This document shows, in pieces, positions 29,623 to 36,758 of a stretch of 36,758 nt of DNA. Location of the stretch: the NCBI GenBank assembly GCA_025966225.1, contig JAOPVI010000322.1:1-36758 (forward strand), read 5' to 3'. A program made the translations under genes and the position numbers. The notes below the pieces were generated by a model. It was not told where the DNA came from. It ran no database searches and was given only the letters and a program-made list of their open reading frames with translations. Source of the stretch: Mycobacterium sp. (GTDB taxonomy: Bacteria > Actinomycetota > Actinomycetes > Mycobacteriales > Mycobacteriaceae). How positions within the stretch are numbered: position 1 is the first letter of the stretch; every line of letters starts with the position of its first letter.

Positions 29623-30591
29623 CTAAGCCGTTGCCGCACAATCGGAGTCGCTGCATGCAAAGCTTCTCCGGTAGTCCGACGGCGTGACGCCGATGACCCG
29701 GCGGAAGTGGTGACGCAGCAGCGTCGCGGTACCGAAGCCGGATCTGTCGGCGACGCGGTCGATGTCCAGGTCGGTCTCCTCCAGCAGTCTGCGAGCGTAG
29801 AGCACCCGCTGGTCGGTGACCCACTGCATGGGCGTACGGCCGGTCTCTTCTACGAACCTCCGCGCGAACGTGCGAGCCGACATGTTCGCCAGCTTCGCGA
29901 GGGTGGTGACGGTATGCGGCTTCTCCAGGTTCGTCAGAATCCAGTCCAGATGGGGCGCAAAGCCGTCGGAGCAGCGCACCGGAATCGGCTGGTCGATGTA
30001 CTGACGCTGACCACCGTCGCGTTGAGGCGGTACCACCATGCGCCGGGCGATCGTGTTGGTCACCTCACTGCCGAGTTCACGGCGGACCAGGTGCAGGCAC
30101 GCGTCGATGCCCGCCGCGGTGCCCGCGCTGGTGATCAGGTTGCCGTCGTCGACGAACAGCACGTTTCGGTCGACCCGCGCGGTGGGGTACATCCGGGCCA
30201 GTTCGTCGGCGTGCATCCAGTGCGTCGTGCACGGGCGGCCGTCCAGCAATCCGGCGGCACCGGCGACGAAGGCGCCCGAGCACACGGTCAGGATGATCGC
30301 GCCCCCCTCTGCGGCCGCCCGAATCGCGTCGAGCGCCTCCGGCAGGTATGGGCCCGAGATGGCGGGAATGGCGACCAGGTCGGCACCGATGAGCGCATCG
30401 AGGCCGTGATCAGGGATGAGCGACGCGCCGACCGAGGTCCGCAGCGGCTTGCCCGGCTCGGGTCCGCAGATCTTGAAGTCGAAGTTGGGCACGCCGTCGG
30501 CGGTCCGATCGATGCCGAACACCTCGCAGATGACGCCGAACTCGAAGGGCGCGAGGCCTTCCAGCACCAATGCCGAGACAGTCTTGATCAT
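29623..30591 (-). CDS. GlxA/FtrA-type AraC-family regulator with DJ-1/PfpI domain
   Basis: This 322-residue regulator has an N-terminal class I glutamine amidotransferase-like DJ-1/PfpI domain (about 3-190) with the nucleophile-elbow cysteine in TVCSGAFVAG (Cys104). A C-terminal AraC DNA-binding domain with two helix-turn-helix units (about 225-308, TTLAKLANMSARTFARRF and IDRVADRSGFGTATLLRHHF) follows. Related proteins sense metabolites such as choline or arginine derivatives, but the ligand here is unknown. It is divergent from a small membrane protein gene at 30664, its most obvious candidate target, across an AT-rich 72-base gap. Confidence 0.87.
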   Translation of the reverse strand: MIKTVSALVLEGLAPFEFGVICEVFGIDRTADGVPNFDFKICGPEPGKPLRTSVGASLIPDHGLDALIGADLVAIPAISGPYLPEALDAIRAAAEGGAIILTVCSGAFVAGAAGLLDGRPCTTHWMHADELARMYPTARVDRNVLFVDDGNLITSAGTAAGIDACLHLVRRELGSEVTNTIARRMVVPPQRDGGQRQYIDQPIPVRCSDGFAPHLDWILTNLEKPHTVTTLAKLANMSARTFARRFVEETGRTPMQWVTDQRVLYARRLLEETDLDIDRVADRSGFGTATLLRHHFRRVIGVTPSDYRRSFACSDSDCAATA

Positions 30592-30663
30592 GGCAGTATC
30601 TTAACGCATCGCGGCACTACTGCCACTTGTTGGCGGAATATATCCGGCCGAATAATTGCTGCC

Positions 30664-30885
30664 ATGGACGTGATACTGACCTTCCTCATCTTGATGGCCC
30701 CGTTTGCGGTGGCAGCCCTCGTCAGCTGGGCGAGTCACCGGTCGGCACCGAAACGCGCTTGGCTGGCCGCAGTGGCCGACGACCCCGACTGGTACCGGAT
30801 TCAGCACGATGCCGATGCCGCGCGCACTCGCTTCGAAAAGGTTCCCGCGTGGCCTGTTTCAGGCGTGACTGGCGAACGTCGATAA
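30664..30885 (+). CDS. Small single-span membrane protein
   Basis: This 73-residue frame begins MDVILTFLILMAPFAVAALV, a membrane helix in the first 22 residues. A basic stretch (SHRSAPKRAW) and a soluble tail with DDPDWYRIQHDADAARTRF follow. I do not recognise it. It is divergent from the GlxA-type regulator, and its last 27 bases overlap the convergent hydrolase gene. Codon use resembles its neighbours, but the shortness keeps confidence moderate. Confidence 0.6.
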   Translation: MDVILTFLILMAPFAVAALVSWASHRSAPKRAWLAAVADDPDWYRIQHDADAARTRFEKVPAWPVSGVTGERR

Positions 30886-31629
30886 AAACGTCTCGACCGC
30901 CCCGCGGTATTCCTGCGGCGCGTCGTCGTGCACCAGATGACCGGCGCCGGGCACGTGAAGATACGTCTTCCGGTCGCCGGTTTCTTGCATCTCGAGCATT
31001 TGCCCTGGCGGCGTGACGGAGTTGCCCGCCTCGATCAGCAGAGCGGGCGCCCGCACCGCCCGCCACTGGTCCCAGTAGTGCCGGGTGCCCCACTCCGCGG
31101 CGATCTCGATCCACCGCTGCGTGTGTCCGTGCAGCCGCCATCCCGTCGCCGTCCGGTCGAACGCCTCGAGAAAGTACTGCCCGGCCACCTCGCCGAATTC
31201 GTCGAACACCCTTTGCGCCGAATCGAACTCGACCGGCAGCGTGTGCAACCACGGCTCCCATGGCCCGGTCGTTCGGCCCCGGAAGTCGGGAGCCATGTCC
31301 TCCACGACCAATGCCGTCACCAACTCGGGACGTGTCGCGGCCAGGCACCAGGCGTGCAATCCGCCCATCGAATGCCCGACGAGAGTCACCGGTCGACCGA
31401 ATGCCGCAACCGCGTCAGCGAGGTCGGACACGAACCGCTCCGTGCTGACGGGATGGTCGTCGGCGACGTCGCGCCCGCGGTGCCATGGCGCGTCGTAGGT
31501 GTACACGGCACCGTGCGCGGCGAGCCACGGGCTCTGCCGTGACCACGTGCTGCCGCGCCCCATCAGGCCGTGCACCAGGACGATGGGTTCGCCCTCGCCG
31601 GCCCGGCGCGTCAGCGGTTGAGCGGGCAT
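30859..31629 (-). CDS. Alpha/beta hydrolase (Rv3591c homologue)
   Basis: This 256-residue serine hydrolase has an oxyanion HGLMGRGSTW segment, the nucleophile elbow GHSMGG (Ser about 89) and a catalytic histidine in PGAGHLVHDD near the C-terminus. The substrate is unknown; esters of hydrophobic acids are typical. ATG 31629 begins the fold directly (MPAQPLTRRAGEGEPIVLVHG broken after residue 18). The matching gene in M. tuberculosis is Rv3591c, next to mhuD as here. mhuD is divergent, with an 81-base gap between the two starts. Confidence 0.88.
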   Translation of the reverse strand: MPAQPLTRRAGEGEPIVLVHGLMGRGSTWSRQSPWLAAHGAVYTYDAPWHRGRDVADDHPVSTERFVSDLADAVAAFGRPVTLVGHSMGGLHAWCLAATRPELVTALVVEDMAPDFRGRTTGPWEPWLHTLPVEFDSAQRVFDEFGEVAGQYFLEAFDRTATGWRLHGHTQRWIEIAAEWGTRHYWDQWRAVRAPALLIEAGNSVTPPGQMLEMQETGDRKTYLHVPGAGHLVHDDAPQEYRGAVETFLSTFASHA

Positions 31630-31710
31630 GCCGCAATCTTGCCTGGGAAATTGGCGTTTGGAGGGCAGGAGCGAAGCGACCCGGGAAAGCGACGTTGTAG
31701 CCTGAACCAC

Positions 31711-32028
31711 ATGCCAGTGGTGAAGATCAACGCGATCGAGGTCCCGGCCGATGCAGGCCCGGAGTTGGAGAAACGGTTCGCCCACCGAGCACACGCTGTC
31801 GACAACCAGCCTGGCTTCCTGGGGTTTCAGCTGCTGCGCCCCGTCAAGGGCGAGAACCGCTACTTCGTGGTGACGCAGTGGGAATCCGATGAGGCGTTTC
31901 AGGCGTGGGCCAGCGGCCCCGCGGTCGAGGCGCATGCTGGCCAGCGCGCCAATCCAGTCGCCACCGGAGCGTCACTGCTCGAGTTCGAGGTCGTGCTGGA
32001 CGTTGCAGGGTCCGGCTCCGAGAAGTAG
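31711..32028 (+). CDS. mhuD: MhuD, heme-degrading monooxygenase
   Basis: This 105-residue ABM-fold protein matches M. tuberculosis MhuD in length and nearly all key residues: Asn7 (MPVVKIN), Phe23, Trp66 (FQAWASGP) and the heme ligand His75 (EAHAGQRANP). MhuD degrades heme to mycobilin and free iron in the cytoplasm, without the carbon monoxide released by ordinary heme oxygenases. The ATG at 31711 gives the exact family N-terminus. The next gene, lpqF, begins ten bases after its stop. No iron box was seen by eye upstream. Confidence 0.95.
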   Translation: MPVVKINAIEVPADAGPELEKRFAHRAHAVDNQPGFLGFQLLRPVKGENRYFVVTQWESDEAFQAWASGPAVEAHAGQRANPVATGASLLEFEVVLDVAGSGSEK

Positions 32029-32038
32029 CGCCAGCAGG

Positions 32039-33370
32039 GTGCGGCACCGCGCAATTGGGATCTCGGCGATCCTCTCGTTGGTGGTCGCGCTGGCCTGCGG
32101 CTGTGCCCACACCGGCGCACCCCCCGCCGACGCGGCGGCCTATGGCGCTCGCATCGACACCAACACCCCCCAGGGCGTCCGGGCCAAGCAGACCGTCGAC
32201 ATGATCAACTCGGACTGGCCGATCGGCACCGTCGGGGTGCGCACGCTCGCGGCTCCCGACAAGGTCGATGACGTTACCGCGGCGATGGGCCGGCTCTGGT
32301 CGGATCGACCGATCACCGTCACCGGCATCGACATGGGCGCCGGCCAGGCCACCCTGCACCTCCGTACTTCGTACGGGGCCGCCCAGGACATCGAATTGCG
32401 CACCAATGACGTTGGTTTGGTCGATCGCTTCGAGGTGACCGTCCAACCTCCGACGATCAACAACTGGGCCGACGTCGACGCGACGTTGACCAAGTCGGGC
32501 GCGCGGTATTCGTACCAGGCGTCGAAGGTGACCAACGGCGTATGCACCAAGTTCGCGGGCACCAACGTCGACGAATCGCTGCCGCTGGCCTCGATCTTCA
32601 AGCTCTACGTGCTGCTGGCCTTGGCCGAAGCCGTAAGCGCGGGCACGGTGCACTGGGACGAGCAATTGACCATCACCAAGGAGGTCAAGGACGTCGGATC
32701 GGCCGGCTTCGACAAACTTCCGCCCGGATCGCGCGTCTCGGTGAGAAGCGTTGCCCAGCAGATGATCTCGGCGAGCGACAACATGGCCACCGACATGCTG
32801 ATCAATCGGCTCGGTCATCGCGCCGTCGAGCGGGCCATGATCGCAGCCGGCCACCACGACCCGGCCCTGATGACCCCCTTCCCCACCACACACCAGCTGT
32901 TCACCATCGGCTGGGGCAAGCCGGATCTGCGCGAGCAGTGGCAGAAGGCGTCGCCCCAGATTCGGGCGCAAATGCTCGAGCAAACGAATTCCCGGGCCTA
33001 CGAACCAGATCCCGAGCGCATCTACACGCCGGCCTCGCCGTACGGCGCCGAATGGTATGGCACGGCAAACGACATTTGCCGCGTGCACGCGGCGTTGCAG
33101 GCCGCCGCGGTCGGCCGGGCCGCTCCCGTCAGGGACATCCTCTCGGCCGTCGCCGGAATCGACCTCGACAGGGTGAAGTGGCCCTACATCGGCGCCAAGG
33201 CCGGCAACCTTCCCGGCGACTTGACCTTCAGCTGGTATGCCATCGACCGGACCGGTCAGCCGTGGGTCGTCAGCTTCCAGCTGACCTGGCCGAAGTACCG
33301 CAGCCTGGCCGCCGCCCAGTGGGTGTTGTCGATCGCCAAGCAAGGCTTCGGCATGTTGCCGGTCAGCTGA
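32039..33370 (+). CDS. lpqF: LpqF, beta-lactamase-like serine hydrolase lipoprotein
   Basis: This 443-residue exported protein has a signal ending in a lipobox-like ALACGC, an N-terminal DUF-like domain (about 30-145), and a class A beta-lactamase/PBP fold. The fold shows SxxK in LASIFKLY, SDN in SASDNMATDML and, where KTG is expected, KAG in GAKAGNLPGD. The loss of the KTG threonine makes efficient beta-lactam hydrolysis doubtful; an envelope esterase or peptidase role is possible. GTG 32039 is used because the signal peptide starts there. The name rests on synteny with Rv3593. Confidence 0.85.
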   Translation: MRHRAIGISAILSLVVALACGCAHTGAPPADAAAYGARIDTNTPQGVRAKQTVDMINSDWPIGTVGVRTLAAPDKVDDVTAAMGRLWSDRPITVTGIDMGAGQATLHLRTSYGAAQDIELRTNDVGLVDRFEVTVQPPTINNWADVDATLTKSGARYSYQASKVTNGVCTKFAGTNVDESLPLASIFKLYVLLALAEAVSAGTVHWDEQLTITKEVKDVGSAGFDKLPPGSRVSVRSVAQQMISASDNMATDMLINRLGHRAVERAMIAAGHHDPALMTPFPTTHQLFTIGWGKPDLREQWQKASPQIRAQMLEQTNSRAYEPDPERIYTPASPYGAEWYGTANDICRVHAALQAAAVGRAAPVRDILSAVAGIDLDRVKWPYIGAKAGNLPGDLTFSWYAIDRTGQPWVVSFQLTWPKYRSLAAAQWVLSIAKQGFGMLPVS

Positions 33371-33382
33371 CGACCGGCCGGC

Positions 33383-33934
33383 TCACCCCGTCGAGCGCAA
33401 CGTCCACGCCTGCCCGCGCAGATGCATCACCGTTCGGCTCACGGGCGCAACGTCGATGCGCCAGAACGACTTCGGCGGCGCGTCCAACGCGATCAGAATG
33501 GCCGCCCGAATCACCGCCGGATGGGTGACGGCGACGATCCGGCCGCGCCGGGTACCGAGTGAGTCGAGCCAACGTCGCACCCGCACCATCAGGCCGACGA
33601 CGGACTCCCCACCGTGCGGCGCCCCCGCGGGATCGGTCAACCAGATCGCGAGTTCGGCAGGCTGGACGCCGCCCAGCACGTTGCCGCGCCACGACCCGTG
33701 GTCCAGGTCCGCAAGCGCGGTGTCCGTCTCGGCGCGCAACCCGAGCAGCTCGGCGGTCTGACGCGTTCGCTTCTCCGGACCGCACAGCGCCGCGTCGATT
33801 GGCCCGAGGTCGACGGTCGCGTCGACCTGCCGGTGCCCCAAGGCATTCAAGGGCTCGTCGATGGGAAATCGTCCGGCTGACATCGCATCGGTCATACCGT
33901 GCGACACGAGAGTCAGCCGGAGGACGTCACTCAC
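33383..33934 (-). CDS. Histidine phosphatase-fold protein in the cobalt operon
   Basis: This 183-residue protein has the phosphoglycerate mutase-like fold: TLVSHGMTD at the start, a second arginine in KRTRQTAELL, DLDHGSWRG, and the second histidine in VAVTHPAVIRA. The canonical RHG is SHG here, so the first phosphate-binding arginine is absent. The GTG start overlaps the cbtA stop by four bases (GTGA), making it the third gene of cbtB-cbtA. CobC-type alpha-ribazole phosphatases belong to this fold, so a B12-related role is plausible but not shown. It converges on lpqF, with 12 bases between. Confidence 0.8.
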   Translation of the reverse strand: MSDVLRLTLVSHGMTDAMSAGRFPIDEPLNALGHRQVDATVDLGPIDAALCGPEKRTRQTAELLGLRAETDTALADLDHGSWRGNVLGGVQPAELAIWLTDPAGAPHGGESVVGLMVRVRRWLDSLGTRRGRIVAVTHPAVIRAAILIALDAPPKSFWRIDVAPVSRTVMHLRGQAWTLRSTG

Positions 33935-34779
33935 ACGGTTGCTTGCGCCCGGTCAGTCGACTCGGCGCCGCCGAGCAGCTTGTTCGCCATCGGAGCGAAG
34001 CCCAGCCCGATGGTGGCCCACAGGATCAGCTGGGCGCCAACCGAGTAGAGCCGGAACATGTAGAGATCGTCGGCCGAGAAGCCCGCGATGACGATCTTGC
34101 CCTGCGGATCGAGCAACGGCTGCGGCGTCTCCGTCGCAAAGTTGCCGTACTCCGCGTTGGCACTCAGATGGCCGAGCGACGGCAGAAGCAGCATCACGAT
34201 GGCAATCACGACGATGAAGGCGGCCCCGGAAAGCACGGTCGCCGAATACGACCCGAACCGCTCCTGCAGTCGTTTCGCCAACCACACCGCCAACGTGAAT
34301 GCCAGGACCGAGGCGACGACCATGGTCAGATACAGGCCCGTTCGGACACCGATCGTCTCACCGTGGCCGATTGACGGCGGATTGGCCGGGTACTTCAGGA
34401 ACGGCACCAGATACAGCGTGAAGAACATCGCTCCGGCCAGCAGGAGTGCCAGCGTGCCCGGACGCAGCGTGGTGAACCGACCGTAGACGACGCAGTAAAT
34501 GGCGGCGAACAACGCCCCCATTGCGATTCCGAACAGAAGCATGCCGAAGCCGATGCCCACGTTCGCTTGGATGGTGCGGGTGAACACCTCGGCATGGTCG
34601 CCTTCATCCATCGTCATACCGGCGGCGTGGTCCAGGGCGTGCTGGGCCTCGTCGCGGGCACCTTCGTAGTCGATGGCGCGCTGAATTATCGGCTCAGCGA
34701 AGATGCGCGCGAAGACGAACGCCAGCAGCCCACCGAGTCCGCCCCAGAGGGCACCCCGAATGATTATTCTCTTTTCCAT
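33931..34779 (-). CDS. cbtA: CbtA, cobalt transporter subunit
   Basis: This 282-residue membrane protein has about six helices. It begins MEKRIIIRGALWGGLGGLLA, typical of CbtA, with a periplasmic loop holding HALDHAAGMTMDEGDHAEVF, near residues 47-66, whose histidines and acids could bind cobalt. Further helices follow at about 75-95, 107-125, 146-166, 184-202 and 246-265. CbtA is predicted in the literature to import cobalt with CbtB under cobalamin riboswitch control. It starts 15 bases after cbtB. Confidence 0.87.
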   Translation of the reverse strand: MEKRIIIRGALWGGLGGLLAFVFARIFAEPIIQRAIDYEGARDEAQHALDHAAGMTMDEGDHAEVFTRTIQANVGIGFGMLLFGIAMGALFAAIYCVVYGRFTTLRPGTLALLLAGAMFFTLYLVPFLKYPANPPSIGHGETIGVRTGLYLTMVVASVLAFTLAVWLAKRLQERFGSYSATVLSGAAFIVVIAIVMLLLPSLGHLSANAEYGNFATETPQPLLDPQGKIVIAGFSADDLYMFRLYSVGAQLILWATIGLGFAPMANKLLGGAESTDRAQATV

Positions 34780-34794
34780 TTTCGGACGCCTGTT

Positions 34795-35004
34795 CTAGTG
34801 GCAGGGGAATCCGAGGAAGTGGCGGGCGTCATGCACGAACTCGTGCACGTGGGTGTCACTGCCGAAAATCGATGTCGCACCTTGGTCGATGCCGACGAAG
34901 TAGTACGCGAGCAGCGCGAACACGATCGCTGCGCTCAGCCACAAGGCCGCCTTCGCTGCCGAAAGATCGAACGCGCGGGGCAGGCTCTGGGGTGAAACGG
35001 TCAT
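34795..35004 (-). CDS. cbtB: CbtB, small cobalt transporter subunit
   Basis: This 69-residue protein has a single membrane helix (about 17-38) and a histidine-rich tail, HVHEFVHDARHFLGFPCH, the hallmark of CbtB. The tail probably collects cobalt for CbtA. AGGAG nine bases before the ATG supports the start. It is the first gene of the operon, directly downstream of the cobalamin riboswitch candidate. Confidence 0.88.
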   Translation of the reverse strand: MTVSPQSLPRAFDLSAAKAALWLSAAIVFALLAYYFVGIDQGATSIFGSDTHVHEFVHDARHFLGFPCH

Positions 35005-35046
35005 CAGATGCTCCTCTCGGGAATTCGCGTCCCGTTCAAGGGTGGT

Positions 35047-35116
35047 GACGAAACGTCGGGTCTGACTGTTCAGTGGCGCGACCGTTCTGGAATTCCACCA
35101 GATTCCGCCGTTCGTC
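35047..35116 (-). ncRNA. Compact cobalamin riboswitch upstream of cbtB
   Basis: The minus strand carries the B12-element core: GGAATCTGGTGGAATTCC, then AGAACGGTCGCGCCACTG and AGTCAGACC. The element is closed by GACGAA (35116-35111) pairing with TTCGTC (35052-35047). It ends 42 bases before cbtB. It is shorter than the full AdoCbl class, like B12 elements reported before cobalt transporter genes. High cobalamin would lower cbtBA expression. Confidence 0.8.
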
Positions 35117-35144
35117 GATTACAGCAGAATCGTAAACCCTGGGG

Positions 35145-35342
35145 CTAGGCTCCGGCGCCGTAACCCAACTGCTGAGCCGTGTACTTGGCGGCCTCGGTCA
35201 CCGGCACGGCTTGCACCGCGGTGCCGTATGCGCAGATCTCCGTCCACACGGCGCCGAGTTCGGTGGTGTCGAAGCGCATGGCGACGATGGCGTTGCCACC
35301 GCGCGTCTCGATGCTCTTCGCCACGTGCACCGACATTGTCAA
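35145..35342 (-). pseudogene. YbjQ/UPF0145 C-terminal fragment
   Basis: This frame of 65 codons contains GGNAIVAMRFDTTELGAVW and EICAYGTAV, the conserved C-terminal half of YbjQ-type putative metal-binding proteins, which are normally about 105 residues long. The N-terminal half is missing: upstream of the first ATG (35336) or TTG (35342) the sequence is unrelated. A truncated remnant is the simplest reading. It lies just upstream of the cobalamin riboswitch, on the same strand as cbtB. A short functional form cannot be excluded. Confidence 0.6.
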
Positions 35343-35350
35343 ACTGCCCG

Positions 35351-35369
35351 ACAGCTGATCATTAGCTGT
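35351..35369. promoter_or_regulatory. Imperfect palindrome before a secreted-protein gene
   Basis: ACAGCTGATCATTAGCTGT has six-base perfect arms and lies between the divergent YbjQ fragment and the secreted protein at 35412. It could be an operator for the latter; no regulator is suggested by the sequence. Confidence 0.35.
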
Positions 35370-35411
35370 GATTTGCTTCGACGACTACCACGGCTCGGGA
35401 GGAGAAATCCC

Positions 35412-35810
35412 ATGGACATACGCGCTCGAAAACTTCGCACCGTCTTAGCAACGGCCTTAGCCGTCGCCGTGCCCACCGTCATCCTGGCGGGTGCCGGGAC
35501 CGCGCACGCCACGGTCCGCGGCTTGGACGTCAACTTCGAGCCGCTCCTGGGCGGCCTAGGAATAAGGGTGGAGGTGGTGGACACCGTTGGCGCGGGCAAG
35601 CAGAACTGTTCATACGATTCCAAGTCAGAGGGGGAATCGTTGCTGCCTCCGTTTCACAAGGACTTCGTCCTTGGGTTGAACGGCACGACGTCCTGGCAAA
35701 TCCCAGGCGTAGCCACCGGCACCCTTTGGCGGGTCCACATCGCCTGCACCTACGATCCGCCGAATCAGTTCGCGAAGCCCGGACTCTTCGACGACACCGT
35801 CACGTTCTGA
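35412..35810 (+). CDS. Small secreted protein, unknown function
   Basis: This 132-residue protein has a Sec signal (RKLRTVLATALAVAVPTVIL, cleavage near AHA-TVRG). The mature domain has two cysteines, NCSYD and ACTYD, likely to form a disulfide across a beta-rich fold. I do not recognise the family. GGAGGAG upstream of ATG 35412 supports the start. A strong terminator follows 33 bases after the stop. It has no close functional neighbour. Confidence 0.78.
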   Translation: MDIRARKLRTVLATALAVAVPTVILAGAGTAHATVRGLDVNFEPLLGGLGIRVEVVDTVGAGKQNCSYDSKSEGESLLPPFHKDFVLGLNGTTSWQIPGVATGTLWRVHIACTYDPPNQFAKPGLFDDTVTF

Positions 35811-35842
35811 TCAGTCGCTGGATCGACGGTCGGGGATCTACG

Positions 35843-35880
35843 CGAAAAGGGCGGCACCCGTGAAGGTACCGCCCTTTTCG
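35843..35880. terminator. Bidirectional intrinsic terminator
   Basis: CGAAAAGGGCGGcACC and GGTaCCGCCCTTTTCG form a 16-base-pair stem with one mismatch around a six-base loop. The AAAA/TTTT ends give a T-run on either strand. It serves the secreted-protein gene and clpC1, which converge here. Confidence 0.85.
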
Positions 35881-35889
35881 ATCGGCTGA

Positions 35890-36758
35890 TTACTCGGCGG
35901 CTGTGGTCGTCGTGGTGGCCGCACCGGCCGCGCCAGGCGCTCCGGCCTTCGCCAGATCCGGTTCGGCGTCGGAGGTGGGCTTGGGCTTGCCGACGAACGT
36001 GAACACGGCGTCCTCGACCGAGCCTTCGCCATCCCAGTTGTCGACGTCGACGCTGACGAGTTGGCCGGGTCGGACCTCGTCGAAGAGGATCTTCTCCGAG
36101 AGCGCGTCCTCGATCTCGCGCTGGATGGTGCGCCGCAACGGGCGGGCCCCCAGCACCGGGTCGAAGCCCCGCTTGGCCAACAGCGACTTGGCCTTTTCGG
36201 TGAGCTCCATGGTCATGTCCTTGGCCTTGAGCTGCTTTTCCACCCGGCCGATCATCAGGTCGACCATCGTGATGATCTCTTCGCGAGTCAACTGGTGGAA
36301 GACGATGATGTCGTCGATGCGGTTGAGGAACTCCGGGCGGAAGTGCTTCTTCAGCTCGTCGTTGACCTTCTGCTTCATCCGCTCGTAGTTGTTCTCGCCA
36401 CCACCCTGGGTGAAGCCGAGCCCGACCGCCTTGGAGATGTCGGCGGTGCCGAGGTTCGAGGTGAAGATCAGCACGGTGTTCTTGAAGTCGACCGTGCGTC
36501 CCTGGCCATCGGTCAGACGACCGTCCTCGAGGACCTGCAACAGGCTGTTGTAGATCTCCTGATGCGCCTTCTCGATCTCGTCGAACAGGACGACGCTGAA
36601 CGGCTTGCGCCGCACCTTCTCGGTGAGCTGGCCGCCCTCCTCGTAGCCGACGTAGCCCGGAGGGGCACCGAACAGCCGCGAGGCGGTGAAGCGGTCGTGG
36701 AACTCGCCCATGTCGATCTGGATGAGCGCGTCGTCGTCGCCGAACAGGAAGTTGGCCA
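35890..36758 (-). CDS. clpC1: ClpC1, AAA+ protease unfoldase (5' part beyond window)
   Basis: This is the C-terminal 288 codons of the ClpC1 ATPase, which unfolds substrates for the ClpP1P2 protease. It covers most of the second AAA+ module: GEFHDRF, the pore-loop region GAPPGYVGYEEGG, Walker B SVVLFDEIEKAH, sensor 1 FTSNLG, the arginine-finger region FRPEFLNRIDD and sensor 2 GARPLRRTIQ. The Walker A lies beyond the right edge. The C-terminal tail is Ala/Thr-rich (GAAGAATTTTTAAE). The gene continues off the window. Confidence 0.96.
   Translation of the reverse strand, partial: ANFLFGDDDALIQIDMGEFHDRFTASRLFGAPPGYVGYEEGGQLTEKVRRKPFSVVLFDEIEKAHQEIYNSLLQVLEDGRLTDGQGRTVDFKNTVLIFTSNLGTADISKAVGLGFTQGGGENNYERMKQKVNDELKKHFRPEFLNRIDDIIVFHQLTREEIITMVDLMIGRVEKQLKAKDMTMELTEKAKSLLAKRGFDPVLGARPLRRTIQREIEDALSEKILFDEVRPGQLVSVDVDNWDGEGSVEDAVFTFVGKPKPTSDAEPDLAKAGAPGAAGAATTTTTAAE

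Noticed and set aside
31844-33343. 499-codon open frame on the minus strand opposite lpqF
   Set aside because: It is antisense to a gene with clear SxxK and SDN motifs, and its own translation is low-complexity Gly/Arg/Asp without domains.

Overview
The window reads as a GC-rich mycobacterial chromosome, most likely an environmental Mycolicibacterium/Mycobacterium. From my recall of M. tuberculosis H37Rv, the gene order follows Rv3568c to Rv3596c: hsaC-hsaD-hsaA / kshB / Rv3572 / fadE34 / kstR / LacI (Rv3575c) / Rv3577-arsB2 / rRNA methylase-cysS-ispF-carD / lpqE-radA-disA / Rv3587c / canB / mutY / Rv3591c / mhuD / lpqF / clpC1. Protein sizes and catalytic residues match those families closely. 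No PE_PGRS genes or insertion sequences were seen.

Positions 1-8506 are the right end of the KstR cholesterol regulon. It holds the ring A/B degradation operon (hsaA-hsaD-hsaC, running off the left edge), the divergent 9-alpha-hydroxylase reductase kshB, the side-chain dehydrogenase fadE34 and the repressor kstR. Three KstR palindromes are visible (2673, 2741, 7665). Between the Rv3572 homologue and fadE34 lies a divergent pair of exported methionine sulfoxide reductase genes. Both are broken: msrA carries two frameshifts, and msrB is cut off after about 60 codons.

Positions 8515-14914 are accessory. They hold a short OtsB-type trehalose phosphatase, remnants of a DUF222/HNH gene on both sides of an SRPBCC gene, the LacI regulator, a zinc-type ABC importer (znuA-znuC-znuB) with a Zur-like palindrome and an unusual 8-codon mini-ORF between znuC and znuB, and a rhodanese. 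Positions 14933-18540 are a tight co-directional run: bluB, pxpA, a metallo-beta-lactamase-fold protein and an ArsB/SLC13 permease.

Positions 18552-25474 are housekeeping: an rRNA 2'-O-methyltransferase, cysS, ispF and carD on the minus strand, and lpqE, radA and disA on the plus strand. ispD, expected between carD and ispF, is absent, with only 31 bases there. The carD-lpqE gap contains hairpins and a tandem repeat.

Positions 25476-33370 carry a membrane protein, a beta-carbonic anhydrase, mutY, a hydrolase-cyclase fusion with non-canonical active sites, a GlxA-type regulator, an alpha/beta hydrolase, the heme-degrading mhuD and the lipoprotein lpqF. Positions 33383-35116 form a cobalt-uptake operon (cbtB-cbtA-histidine phosphatase) headed by a compact cobalamin riboswitch candidate. 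A truncated YbjQ fragment and a secreted protein follow, then a strong terminator and the 3' part of clpC1.

I found no wholly new system. The best leads are the missing ispD, the decaying Msr pair, the hydrolase-cyclase with a lost nucleophile, the riboswitch/cbt operon with an altered phosphatase motif, and the mini-ORF linking znuC to znuB.
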